Source: Nymphaea colorata
Taxonomy: Eukaryota > Streptophyta > Magnoliopsida > Nymphaeales > Nymphaeaceae
DNA: 64,000 nucleotides
NCBI RefSeq assembly: GCF_008831285.2
Contig: NC_045138.2
Location: 5,485,205 to 5,549,204 of the forward strand
Reading direction: 5' to 3'
Numbering within the stretch: the first letter of the stretch is position 1; every line of letters begins with the position of its first letter. Position numbers and translations under genes: made by a program. Positions 25,418 to 37,658 of this stretch are shown piece after piece. Below the pieces are notes generated by a model. That model had not been told where the DNA came from. It made no database searches and worked only from the letters and a program-made list of their open reading frames with translations.

Positions 25418-26520
25418 TGGTATCGAAGCTTTTGGTTCAAGAATAAACATCATTACCACAAGTCAGGTGATTAGTTCGATTGACACAAATTATAATCTAC
25501 ACAAAAACAAAGTGAATGAATTTTTGTTTGTGAAGATTATGCATCTTCTAATATTTACAAATCAAAAGCCAGAATCTATCAGTAATGAAAATTGAAAGTT
25601 TGAGCATGAGGAGGTGTATGATTTTATTCGATAATTTGTTGATGAGAATGCCTATATTACGTTCAGCATGAGAATCATATGAAGAAATTATGGTCCTCAC
25701 TTGAAAATTTGCATGCTTCAAAGACCGGCAATAATATGGATGATGCAAGTTAAGCATAAGGAAATTTTGTTGTCGATCGCTTGAATGAATTCCAATGACT
25801 TATTAATCAATTGTCGGATGTGAGTCTAAAATTTGAAGATGAAGTTCTTGAACCTTGGTTTTTTCTCACTCCACTAGATTTATACGAGACATTTTGGATC
25901 TCACTCACTAACTCTATGTCAAATAGTATTACTTTTATGAAGCTTGTTAAGGTCGGTGTTTTAAATGAATAGATGAGAAAAAAATCTAAAAGTCTAGCAT
26001 TTGTCACTAAAAAAAGGGAGAAAAATAAATTCAAGAGTGAGAAATGTACACATAAAAATTGAAGCAAATCAAGGTCAAGTTACAAGAATATGTTATGTGG
26101 TACATCAAAAAATATTGCTTTCAATTGATGGGAGAAAATATAAATAGTAAAAAAGAAGATAGAAAAAATGAAGATATTAATGATCGTGTTGTTGCAGCTA
26201 TACATAATGACAGTTGTTTATGATGAAGATGTTATGAACTTGACAAGTCACGATATGATCTGGGTAATTGATAGTAGTGTCTCTCCATGTCATTTCAAAT
26301 GAAGAATTATTTTTTACTTATGCTTTTAGTGATTATGCTGTGTTGGAATGTATAATTATAGTTTGTCACAAGTTGGTGTTGCTGATGTAAATTTACAAAC
26401 CAACAATAGGATTGTGTTGAAACTCAAGGATGTTATATATGTGTGGTATACATTGAAATTTGTTTTTAGTTAGAAAGCAAGTTTTATGATGAACACTTAC
26501 GAAGCACTGTTATCTCCCCA
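25418..26520 (+). mobile_element. Ty1/copia gag-protease fossil (left arm)
   Basis: Broken LTR-retrotransposon remnant. It begins with a primer-binding-like TGGTATC. Then follow gag-like words typical of copia elements (KLWSSLEN near 25690; a stretch ending MRKKSKSLAFVTKKREK near 26000) and a protease-like WVIDSS near 26260. No integrase, reverse transcriptase or RNase H is visible, so the 3' part is absent. Many breaks; it looks old. The same piece lies in the right arm, and a separate copy reaches the window end. Confidence 0.65.
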
Positions 26521-27127
26521 AATTCTTTTTTTTTTTAAAGGGGTGTATTTCATTTTCACTCAGTTCTCAATTATTTTATCTGGATTAATTCCTTGTCCTT
26601 AAGCGCAATCCTAGACCCAAAATAAATTTGCGACTAGTCGATCCAAAATAAATCTCTAAACCTTGTCCAATCCCAAACACAAAATTTAAAATCAAAACCC
26701 AACCTTAGACGTGAGATTCATATCCAAAATCCAATTCTCGGATCCGAATTAGACCCCAAACCCAAGTTTAGATCCTAATCAAAAAATTGAAACTCAAATT
26801 CCAAAGCTGATATCCGAACGGCAAAATTTAATGTCATTGAGTGTGTCCCCGCACACACATGGACCTTCCTTTGTTTTATGTTTTGCTTTTGTGTCGAGAT
26901 GTGCTTTTGAGCTTAAATTACTCCTTAGAATGCATGGGCGACCAATTGAACCCAATCCAAATATAAAACGAACCTGGAATTTCTCAAAACATAGTCGGCC
27001 GCCCATTTTTAACAAAAATCATCATTGCTTACATTTTAAATAAAAAAGGTTTTACACTTCTTATATAAACAACTTTTCAGTATTATTTTTTATTTTGATT
27101 TAAAAAACAAAAACAAAAAACAAAAAT
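26521..27127. other. Unassigned AT-rich spacer
   Basis: Repeated words such as AATCCAA and ATCCGAA suggest eroded transposon sequence. No gene or clear element end was found. Confidence 0.35.
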
Positions 27128-27310
27128 CACGCGCGCGCAAGTGCGCACACTACGCGAGTGCGCACACTACGCGAGTGCGCCACAAGGTCGAGCAAGCGTG
27201 CCACGTGGTCGAGCAAACGCACAAGCGTGCCATGCAGTCGAATGAGCACGTGAGAGCGCCTTCACGCATCGCCGCTGATATGCGTTGCACACTGAGACAA
27301 GGTCTGTGCA
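27128..27310. other. GC-rich patch with short tandem repeat
   Basis: A sharp island of GC-rich sequence with words such as GTGCGCACACTACGCGA in two adjacent copies (about 27150-27182). The right arm has one copy. It is rich in CACGTG-like and CGTG words. Its base composition is unlike everything around it. It may be part of an LTR retrotransposon leading into the LTR-like piece that follows. Confidence 0.5.
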
Positions 27311-27479
27311 CGCAGGGCCCCCATTTTGATGAAAAACCGCCCCTTGGGGGGTGATTTTGGCCTGGCTAGGTGTGCATTAGCCCTGTCGGCTAATCCCACT
27401 TAGTGAAAGCATATTTTAAAAAATTAAAAATTATTCAAAAATATTTGAAATTTTCAAGAAAATCTTGTTAAATTAAAAA

Positions 27480-27935
27480 AAAAAAATCAAATTTTCAGTT
27501 TTTGCTCCAAAACTCTTTATAAATACCCTCACAATCCTTCCTCTTGGACATGAGCTAATCTTTTGGGAACCTCTAGTGCTCTGTCACTTGAAGATTTAGA
27601 GTTTCTATTAGCTCTTTTCCTCCTTTTGTCTCTTCATTTTAGAGTTTTCTATTAGCTCTTTTCCTCCTTTTGTCTCTTCATCTATTCTTCTTCTCCATCT
27701 TTGGGAACAAGCTTGTTCAAGGTCCAACATAAGAAGATCTTTTGGAGGCATATGCTCATCACTTTAGGGCTTCACCCAAAGCAACCCTAAGAGATCATCC
27801 AAAGTAATTGATTCTTCTTCTAAATAATTCTCATTAGAGATATGTAATCAATATCTCACTCTATTTCTTTTCGTTCTCTCAAATCTCATCTTCGGAGTCA
27901 AGAAGCTATACTTGAGTGCACCAGAATCATGAGAA
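27480..27935 (+). mobile_element. LTR-like promoter segment
   Basis: Contains TATAAATA (27518-27525) followed by a pyrimidine-rich leader and a tandem duplication of about 45 bp (about 27598-27690, TAGCTCTTTTCCTCCTTTTG twice). This layout fits the U3-R region of an old LTR, perhaps solo. Ends and target duplications were not found, so the call is tentative. Confidence 0.3.
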
Positions 27936-28672
27936 GATGAAGTAAGATTTAGAAAATACTCCCTTAAATCAAAGGCTATTAAACACTCCCTTATTGACTA
28001 AGGAACATAACATGCCTTCAATCAGCAAGTAGAAAGGCAGATCTAGAAAATGGGAATTCATTAACGAATTTTGTAAGTTCTTTTATGTGTTCAATACAGT
28101 AGTCGGTATGAATTCAATGCCTTGCAAATAGTCCCATTTGAAAAGATTTGACAAGCGACATTCAGAAAAGAAAAAAGTAAAAAAAAAACGTACATATATG
28201 CATATAAGAAAAAAACAAAAGTATTTACTAAACTAAATGAAAACAAAATTCAATTCATAAATGGGGCGAAAAAAATCATACTCAATTTCCCAAATGCTAG
28301 AAGACTGAAAAGAAAATAACTTAAACAAAATTTGTCGGAATTACAATTTGTGGATAGGAATACTGAAATTCAAAAATATCAATTTTGTCGAAAATATCCA
28401 ATTCACAAAGATAGCAATTTTATCCGGAATTTCACTATCATCAAGCCATGCTCACAAAAAGAATTCCCACTTTTCTCTTTCCATAGAAATGGAAAAATAG
28501 TTCCAAGTTTTTTTGTCTTTTGAGGGCATTTGGTAATGGGAACAATGACATTCTATTTCATATATCTACCCCAAAAATTTGATACTGAAACATTATAGCA
28601 AATTGTTTTTTGAATCTCCCTCAAACTTTAGGGCAAACTCATGAAGCAATATCACATTGTTATCATTGTTAA
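27936..28672. other. Unassigned spacer
   Basis: AT-rich, no gene seen. The 63-codon frame at 28332-28523 has no family features and is copied only because it lies in the inverted repeat. Confidence 0.4.
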
Positions 28673-29044
28673 TAAGGATATCAATATATTCAATTTGGAT
28701 TGGATATCCAATTTGAACCGATAAAAAAAGTCTGATGCAAAAAAATTAATATATGATTAAGAAATCATATTTATCCGATTAAGATTTAAGAAATAGCATC
28801 CCATCAGATTTGGACCGGATTTGTTTTAAACAAATGTCTTATATTTAATTCTCTTACATTTTGAAAATTGAAAAATTTTGATTCAGAATTTGGATTTAGA
28901 TTTGGACATGAATATAAAAATCAGGTTCGAATTGTGAAACCAAATTTTGGATTTGAATCCAAATATGTGAATATTAAAAAAAAACAGATATGGTTAAGGG
29001 TTTATCCAGTTTGAAGCCAATCCTTTGAGGCGTTAACGTCCTTA
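28673..29044. mobile_element. hAT-like MITE (left arm)
   Basis: Ends TAAGGATATCAAT and GTTAACGTCCTTA are inverted. Flanking 8-bp direct repeats ATTGTTAA (28665-28672) and ATTGCCAA (29045-29052) match at six positions. The interior is rich in GGATTTGGAT-like words. An 8-bp target duplication fits hAT. It resembles the elements at 62238 and 62815. Confidence 0.6.
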
Positions 29045-30257
29045 ATTGCCAACCACCGTCGTTATGTTACTTTTTTAATTAAAAACCAAACAGCCCATGA
29101 TAATTGGCAGCACCCATCCATTGGTAGCATTACAAATAGGATTTGGAAGATAGGACAAAGGGTAAGGCGATCTTTTCGCAGGAGGAAAACTTGCATCTGA
29201 TTCAACTTGTGGTATTTTCTGTAGTAAAAGAGAAGAAATACATAAGGGCAATCATACTCTTCAAGTTGCACATAGAAGATTTAACATAAGGTTAATGATG
29301 GCTGCAGTCTGGTGGGACAGGGATGCTGGAGCTTACAAGTTGCTTAATAGAATGGCTCACAGTAGGGGGGATACAGCTGAAATGCACCTGCTGGAGTTTT
29401 GGCTAGGTAAAATGCTGAAGAGTTCAGGAAGTCTCACGATCATATCTTTGATTACGAGCTATGATTGAAGGGTGCAGAACCATTATGATTGAAGGGCGCA
29501 GTACCATTCCAGCAAGATGGGTCCTATTCAGAAAGTGTTCTGAAAGAACCAATATAGACTATCACTTTTTGTGAGTGGATCAGGTCAGCATCCTTGATTT
29601 ATGGTCATCAAGATGGACGCGACGATGGCGGGTATTATTGCATGTTTTGTTAGCCTAATAGCAGACGGGCAGACAGTTTTGTTTTTGGCTTAACTATAGG
29701 CTCTTGGTTCAGATGTTCTCTGTCTTGTATTTTTGAGGGGTGAGGGTTTTTTGGTCCTTGCAATTTTCCTGTCGATGCCTTGCATCCTCTGTTAATTATT
29801 GTAAATATCATTTTTTGGTAATAAAAGTGGGGAGCCTACCTCCTAGCAATCCATTATTGTAACCTGCCATGGTTAATAAGATAACGATTTGAAAATGTGT
29901 TTCTACTCTTTGAAGCATTTTAGCTCCAGTGGTAAGCTCCCTATTGCTCATTCCTGTTTCCTTGGGCAAAAGCCATACGTTTTTTTTTCGAGGAGCACTT
30001 ATTCAAAAAAAATATTAGACATAATAAAAAGATTAAAGAGCATTAAGTAAATAATTAAGGGGCATACATATACAAATAAATAGGGAAATAAACAAAATGT
30101 GTGAGACTGTGAGGGCAACTACTCACACATTACCACATGTGATTCTACATGATCCATGGCATACTGTCTATTTATCGTTTTAAGAATTCCTTAACCTTCA
30201 AGAAAATGACTCCGTTCTTGTTCTGAGGGAAATATTAAAAAACAAACACTTCCTCGT
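29045..30257. other. Spacer with possible LINE 3' end
   Basis: About 29280-29880 is less AT-rich. It ends with TGTATTTTTGAGGGGTGAGG followed by TTTTTTGGTAATAAAAGTGG, the kind of tail seen on plant L1 elements. No reverse transcriptase motif is present, so this would be only the 3' end. The remainder, including 29900-30257, is unassigned. Confidence 0.3.
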
Positions 30258-30348
30258 TAATACGTCCTGACCAAGATCTCCAACTGCCAAACATGTTTGA
30301 CTATTCAAGCATCCAACCACCAACCATGTTTGACTATTCAAACATGTT

Positions 30349-30350
<2 letters not shown>
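30258..30350 (+). promoter_or_regulatory. Candidate upstream regulatory block of copy G
   Basis: Closely matches the block upstream of A. It has two TTGACT words (30297-30302 and 30330-30335) and ACCACCAACC-type MYB-like words between them. The A version has ACCTACCAACC. It is separated from the start codon by a long AT/GA microsatellite. Confidence 0.4.
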
Positions 30351-30414
<64 letters not shown>

Positions 30415-30429
30415 AGAGAGAGAGAGAGA
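30351..30429. repeat. (AT)n-(GA)n microsatellite upstream of G
   Basis: AT dinucleotides from 30351 to 30411, then GA to 30429. The right-arm copy (41876-41930) is clearly shorter, as expected for a fast-changing repeat. Confidence 0.9.
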
Positions 30430-30548
30430 ACTACACCTTTAACTACTAAATTGTTCAAGGGAGAAAACTCAATCGCATATTCTATGAATATATATACATA
30501 CAAAAGTAGCTAGCAAGCAGGAGGAGAGAAAATACCTTCCCCACATCT

Positions 30549-31466
30549 ATGGAGTCCATCACCACATCTATGGATTCCATCAAGCGGGTAGCAGAGGGTT
30601 TAGCATCTCTGCTTGCCCTTTTCTTCATCTGTAAAATTTGGCAAAAGAGGAAAAGGGAAGGAAGATGCCGACTATCGGAACCCAATGGTTCTTGGCCAAT
30701 AGTCGGACACCTCGACCTGCTGACTGGAACCACACCTCTCTATAGAACTATCGCTGCTCTTTCAGAGAAGCACGGGCCTCTCTTCAGTCTCCAACTGGGA
30801 CAAATGCATGCCATTGTGGTGAGCAGCATGGACCTCGCCAAGGAGTGCTTCACTGTCAATGACCGAGCATTTGCCGGTCGGCCACAGCTAGAAGGTTGGA
30901 AACACCTTGCCTACGATCGTGCCATGTTCTCATTCAGCCCATACGGACCTTACTTTTGTGAACTCCACAAGATCGTCGCCACCGAGCAGCTGTCAAGCCA
31001 GCAATTTGAGCTGCTCAAGCACATCCGGGTAGACGAGGTGGGCTTCTTGATGCGGCGCCTGTACGGCAGTTGCAGAAACCATGAGCCGGTAGAGATGAAG
31101 CAGCATTTGACCTGCATGGCCTTGAACATCATCCTTAGGATGATCGCCGGAAAATGGTACTTTGATTTGGACGGTGAAGGAAAAGAGTTTAGTGAAGCTC
31201 TGGATGAGTTTGCCAATCTAGTTGGTATGTTCACCGTCTCTGACGCGATCCCGTGGCTAGATGTGGGTGGTCACCTCAATGCCATGAAAAGGGTTCACCT
31301 GAAGATGGATGAAGTTGCCTCGGCTTGGCTTGCAGAGCACCGCCGAAAGGAATCCAGTAGTGCCGACGAGAAGAGAGACTTGATTGACGTGGTCATTAAA
31401 GAATTAGATGACGGTCACTTGTTCGAAAATCATCAAACTGATGCCATTATTAAAGCCACCGGTATG
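30549..31466 (+). pseudogene. P450 copy G, exon 1 only (open), intron interrupted
   Basis: Exon 1 is open for 306 codons. It has two in-frame start codons (30549 and 30570), made by a 21-bp tandem duplication of the start region. It carries the anchor, the hinge SEPNGSWPIVGHL and CFTVNDRAFAGRP, and ends at a good donor ATG/GTACGT. It lacks three codons after AIPWL relative to A. About 60 bp into the intron the P450 sequence stops and a pararetrovirus fossil begins. No exon 2 is present before the assembly gap, so no I-helix, K-helix or heme loop exists here. It could still be spliced if exon 2 lies in missing sequence, but the right arm offers no support for that. The upstream block is like that of copy A. 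Confidence 0.85.
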
Positions 31467-31528
31467 GTACGTTACCACCTCTCCTTTTGTTGCTCCTATT
31501 TGTCCTTAAATACAAAAAGCACTATAAT

Positions 31529-34500
31529 TTAGTTCTGCATGTAAAACAAGTTACCAAAAACAATTTCATATAAACAATATGATAAAGAAAATCTTAATAG
31601 ACACAAGATCAGAAGATAATCATATTACACCAAATATTTATCATGGCTACTATTTGTCTCTGGAACACTCTCCATGAAACCTTCAATAGTCTACTACCTA
31701 GTTTCAAACTTACACAAGCTCCACGAGTGCCTGACTTCTCATATTTATAGTGGTTGGTTTTGAAACTTTGCGGAGATCAACGGTTGAAAGGTGACCCGCT
31801 AGAATCTTAATCTCTGGTTCTGATTAAGCCTTTGCTGCTTTCTGCTTTTCTGTTTGTATTTGTCTGCCTTTGTGCTTCATCTCTTTGCTTCAAATCTCTT
31901 TTACTTTATTCTTTGTTTGCCATTCAAATTTCTTTTTCTTTACTTTATTCTCTGTCTGCCGTTCGAATATCTTTTTCTTTACTTTATTCGTTGTGTTTTT
32001 TCTTTTGTTTTATTCGATGCAATTGTCTTTTCCTCTTTAGAATATGTTCCCAATCAATCACAACTTTTTCATGTACATGGTAGTGATTGAAGTATTGACT
32101 GGGTCTTTATTCCTTCGAGGGTTACATCGCATAGTTCTTTACTTTTTGCACATTCTGAACACTTATGCTCCTGATATTTTTGCATGTACTGGCAATATTC
32201 CTTCAAGTTCTTAGTTCCCATTATTGGTCCTTTGATTGCTCTTGTCTGAGACATTGCTGATATTTCTTTGCTGATATTTCTTTACAATTGAACTAAAAAA
32301 CTCAATTGTAAAGAAAGAAATTAGGAGGCTAGTCAACAACATAAAATTATTTGATTTTGATATCGAAATAATCAAGACTAACGAAAATTGCTATACAGAC
32401 TATTTATCAAGGAATGTAAAATAACAGTAGAAGGAGAAAATGCTACCAGATATATGAACTAATTAGCACAAACCACACACATTGGTACTCATATTCACCA
32501 ATAACCACTGAAAGTGGAAAAGAATATGGCTAGTCCAGAGCAAACGGCTCCTGGTAAAGACGAATCAAATCCGTTGAAGGATGGTCACTTTCCAAAAGTG
32601 ATTAAAAGACTAACCATCAGAATACACACACAATTTGAGTTGCTGCTAAAAGCCAATCTCTCAATAACACCAATTGTTTATTTGTGCGGCTAGTAAGGAT
32701 GGAGTTAGAAGAACAGCAAACCCAACTAGCAATACTACAAAACCAAGTGAAAGAACTACTAAAATGGAAAGCCCAAATAGAACCTTTGATAAAAATCCCA
32801 GAAAACCTAGAAGCCCCAGTAAAAATTTTGAACCAAAGACCTTGGAAGTTACAAACCAAGAAGAACCTAGTTTATCTTTCAAACCGAGATTTAAGAATGT
32901 CAACCTAAACCAGAGATTTCAGAAAACAAACATGTCAGTCAAAACCAATCTGTTCACTCCACTTCATACACAAACCTATTTAGAAACTATCCAACAAGAG
33001 AAAATAGAAAGCCAATCCATAACAGTAAATAATTATCTAGCTTGTGTAAGTTTGAAACTAGGTAGTAGACATTGAAGGTCTCATGGACAGTGTTCCAGAG
33101 ACAAATAGTAGCCATGTATCTTCAACTTCGTCATAGGTTGATGAACTATCTGTAAGTATTGTAAGTATGCTCTTTTTATTGAATAAAGTGTTAGTTTTCC
33201 TTACGAGTATGTGTTAGTATTTTGATTTTCAAGCATGTGTAGAGTAGTTTTATTTTCTGTCAATTGCATCATTTGGAACACCAAAGTCCATCTATATGAA
33301 TATACGGCAAAAGAGGAGTCTGAATGTGTAACCCAAGAGGGAAAGACCCCAGACGAGTACCCACAAAGGCAGAAGCCGATCGGGAAAGTCAGATGGTCAT
33401 AAAGAAAACTGAGGTTATTTCACTTCCTGCAACGGATAGATTATAAGACACAAAGCACATACTAGAAAATGAGAATATTTGCACTTCTCGAATAGGAAAA
33501 CACTCCACAAATCATGGATAAATCAGAATTTGGAAAAATTTTACAGGAATTAGAACTAGTTTTAGAAAATCAGAAAGAATAAGTAACCAACTAAATGACT
33601 TTATAAGAAACATAAATCATAAAAAACCTGAAGTTCAGAAAATAGAACAAGAACCAGAAAAACTCTATATTTCAGACCAGATAGTCAAAAGAGAGATAAA
33701 ATATTTGACGACCTTGTACAACTAGGATTTAGTAATAGGAAGAGTAATAACGGAGTCGTTCATATGAACAGAGTAGAATACGAAACTGGCTCTAAGAAAA
33801 CATTTGTCTTCGGACAAAAATGCCAAATGATTGAAACAAACTTAGATAGGAAATTTCTAGAATTAAACCAGAATGACATGTATCTAATATTAGACGAAGA
33901 AAAAATGAATACAGAAACAGTGCTAGAAAGAATAAAAAAGACTAAACGAAGAAATAAGCCTAAAAAAGAAAAGATACGGCAATATGAAGGTTTACCCTGC
34001 GATACACCACAGTCGGTGCAAGGTTGCCCAGCGTATCTGGAAGATAAAATGGACAAAATAATAAATTTACTAGAAAAGCTTGTGGAAAAACTCGACCAGC
34101 AATTTGAAAAAAGAAATGAAAAATTAGATAAGGTAAATGAAGAGGAAATTAACATGTTAGAAACAAATAGTCTTCAAAAAATAGAAATAGGTAGTGAAAT
34201 CGAAACAGAAAACTATGAACCAAGTATAACATATACTAAATTAATGGATCAAGGACAAAACATGGAAATAAATGTGAATACAACACCCAAATAAGGAATT
34301 AAAATCAAAGAGGAATATCCAGCAGGTTCAAGAACTCACAAAGGAAATCCAAATAGGAATAGACATTAAGATGACTATAGTAAAAATGAACGATGGGAAA
34401 GAATTTGGAAATCTAGACTAAAAAACAAAATAGAAGAAAAAGAATGAAAACAAGGAATATTAAATCTAGATAACACATAATGTTATTACAAATCTGGAAA

Positions 34501-37500
34501 GCTGAAATGATCAAGCACATTACAGGAATCAAAATAGAATTAAAAAATGTACCAACATATATATTGAAAATTCATTTATAGGAAACATATATTTATGGTT
34601 TGATCAGCTACCAAACTCTTCAAAAGAATCTTTATGAGCAGAAACTGATAGTAAAGGAACAACAACAACGAATCCTTTAGAGATATTAGAAAAATATCTA
34701 GAATCAATTAAAGCAGAATTCTCACATTTGAATATCGAAAAAATATATGAAGACCAAATTAAAGTAACTGCTAGACAAAACATACTGCATCTAACAATAT
34801 GTGATATGTGTTATTTAGAAGAATATATACAACTATTTAGTAAATATTATTATCTGGCAAGTATAACTATAGAAGAAAAACCAAGATATTTAGATCTATT
34901 CTTTCAAAATGATCACCAGTAATATATGGACACGTGATAAAAACAATTCAGGAAAATAAACCAAATGAAGACGCGTTAGGATCAAGAAATATAATTCATA
35001 AGGACATGGTTCAAAACAATGTGTAAAGAATATGTAAAATCGAAAAAACTAAATCTTATAATACAATCACCATATAAATGTTGTGACGAACATATAATAC
35101 CACAGTTAGGATGTAAATCATATTACAAAACTAAGAGACATAAAAAGTAAAGAAACTTAAACACTATTACAAAAAATATAAGAACAAATACCCAAAGAGA
35201 AGATAGTACGTAACAAATAAAAATAAGTATCTAAAAAACCCCAAGAGTTGTAAATGCTAAAATTGCGGAAAAATTGGACATATAGCCAAAGACCTTAAAC
35301 AACAAATAAAAAAAAGTTAATAAATGTAATAGAAAATGATTATATAAATATTGAAAACCTTAGTGAAACAGATATATCGGAGAATGAAACAATATATGAA
35401 ACAGAAAGTAGTAGTGAATATGAGTGATAAAATAGAAAGACCTCAAGATATTAGATATCAGGAAGAATTAACCAAAGATTATACAATTCAAAGAGTCATA
35501 TTCGAAGAAAAAATATTTAGACAAATAGAAAAACAAGAATTAGATATAAGTATCGAAAAAATATTTGATTTTCCATTTGTAAGAAAAATACCAGTAATAA
35601 AAACAATGGTTAAAAAGAATATTACATAATCAATCAAAGGGAACGTGTAATAGATATAGAACATACAGGATTATCAAAAGAAACAACTAGAGTACCATTG
35701 ATAAGTAGACAAGGAATCTATGAAGAACTAAAACAGTTAAAAGTAAAAAAAACCCCATGAAACAATTTCATATAAAAGGAAACATAGATAGTATGATAAA
35801 GAAAATCTTAATAGACACAGGATCAGAAGATAATTATATTACACCAGATATGATAAACAATGATATTGTTTTGCTAAGTGAACATAGGTACAAGTATATC
35901 CAAGGGAACATTATTAAAAATATGGGAAAAGTCAGCAAAGAAATTAGGATAGCAGACTACATGTTTGAAATAGAATTTGAGATACAATCACTTAGAAACG
36001 ATAAACTAACAGGAATCATACTAGGGAACAAATGACTAAACAAATACAAAAATTTCAAAATAGAAAAAACGTATTAGAAATTGAACACTTGGTAAACCTA
36101 ATAATAATCCCTAGAAACTTAGATGATTAGCCAAATAAAAAAGAAATTTTGAACAAGATATGAAAAATGCTTTAGACAAAGCAGTAGAAGAAAAAAGACT
36201 AAGAAAAGAAAAAACTAATATTCAAAGTATATCTAATGCTATATAAGTTTATCAACAATATTAGAAACGAGATAGAAGAAAAAAGATTAGCATTAGAATC
36301 AGCATATACAAAATATGAATATGATAGTTATGACAGTGATTTAACAGACTACAGAAATTGGTACAACGATTATGATGACGATATAATGTGGAGAAATATA
36401 ATAAACAGAATGGAAGGATGATAAAACTAAGAAAATGTCTAACGTATATAACTCCAATAAACTAGAAAGACATAAGACAAATAGTTGTTATATGAAGTAA
36501 ATGGAATATTTGGCTAAGAAAGATGTTTATAGTAAGACAATTCATTGATAAACTGATACATAAAGTACATGAAAGATGGTTGAGAGAAATAAGAAACCTA
36601 GATTCGGATGAAACAATGTCAGATATATCATACGACGAATCAGAATGTTTCTAACTACAAGTGTAAAGGTATATAATAACCAAACTAAAAACTTTGTGCG
36701 AAAAAGAACAGGAAAATTATTTAGAATATATATATATATATATGTTCTTAAATTTATAGGGAAACTAGGAAATGGGGTGACGAAGAAAATTTAAAGACTA
36801 TAGAAGAGAATTTTTTACATACCTAAGAACCAGAGCAGTAGCCGAATGGAAAATTATGACCTATTAGAATAAAAAGGATAAAAGAATAGCACATACGTCC
36901 CACCAAGCTTTGGAAGAAAAACTTATAGTGATGAAGAGACAAGTGAGGAGGAATGAACATTAATAAAAATAAATTTTTATATATACACTAATCAAAGTCA
37001 TACCAAGATGATATAATAACCGATATTACACTGCCTACATAAACACAGGAGCACAGATAAATTTATGCAAAAAAAACTGTTTACCAGACAATATATGGGA
37101 AAAATTAGATAATCCACTAAAGGTTAGAGGATTTAATGGAGCCAAGGCTACAATAAACTATAAAGCAGAAAATGTTAATGTACAAATTTGAAGAAGATAA
37201 TCAAGATCAACAGAATATATGCATTTGAATTACATAACAAAGATATTATATTAGGAAGACCATTCCTAAATGGTTATCTACCAATAAACATAACAAACAA
37301 ATATTTAATATTAACAACACCTTGTGGAGAAAAAATAAATGCTCTAATAGTAAATAATAATGACGAAAACAAAACATGGATTAAAGGAGATAGTAAACTA
37401 ACACAGAGGATGACACGAGAAAAAATAAATACCATCACCATAAATATGTATGAAATAAACGAGTTAGAAAATATAGAACAAAGACTTGCAGAATTATATT

Positions 37501-37558
37501 CTGAAAACCCATTACGACATTGGGGAAAAACATAAAACTATTGTTAAGATAGAATTAA
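31529..37558 (+). mobile_element. Endogenous pararetrovirus fossil (Caulimoviridae), left copy
   Basis: Broken and rearranged virus fossil inside the intron of G. Parts in order: a short protease-like piece (about 31550-31640, +); a reversed piece with a TATA-type promoter, leader and small reading frame (about 31640-32270, -); an RNase H end with DYLSR (about 32300-32420, +); small frames with a coiled-coil look (32520-33060); a second copy of the leader ending with AATAAA (33040-33200); a frame at 33764-34294; coat-protein-like sequence (about 34490-34920) and a zinc-knuckle-like piece with NCGKIGH (about 35250-35300); a protease-like segment with DTGSEDNYI (35757-36035); and a second with INTGAQINLC and ILGRPFL (about 37010-37530). 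It runs into the gap. Many breaks, well over ten; old, and older than the inverted repeat. Confidence 0.75.
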
Positions 37559-37658
37559 NNNNNNNNNNNNNNNNNNNNNNNNNNNNNNNNNNNNNNNNNN
37601 NNNNNNNNNNNNNNNNNNNNNNNNNNNNNNNNNNNNNNNNNNNNNNNNNNNNNNNNNN
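37559..37658. other. Assembly gap (100 N)
   Basis: Exactly 100 unknown bases, a usual placeholder for a gap of unknown size. The right arm of the inverted repeat starts at the first base after it, while the matching left-arm point is 34656. So 2.9 kb of the left fossil has no partner in the right arm. Confidence 0.98.

Larger units (their letters stand above)
20280..34656 (+). repeat. Left arm of large inverted repeat
   Basis: The sequence from about 20280 to 34656 is found again reversed at 37659 to about 51965. Matched positions add up to a nearly constant number (72274 around D, 72304-72315 around G and the fossil), so the order is preserved. By eye the core is almost identical. Differences include indels of 93, 87 and 49 bp, AT-run length, and single bases. 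Outside 20280 the match falls to the general paralog level. The inner end touches an assembly gap. Confidence 0.92.

Noticed and set aside
30198-30503. 101-codon minus frame with Tyr-Ile repeats
   Set aside because: Produced by the AT microsatellite upstream of G.
32617-32903. Minus-strand frames over the pararetrovirus fossil
   Set aside because: Shadows of plus-strand fossil sequence, without family features.
37559-37658. Natural palindrome centre or cruciform
   Set aside because: The centre is an N gap and 2.9 kb of left sequence is unmatched, so no true palindrome centre can be seen.
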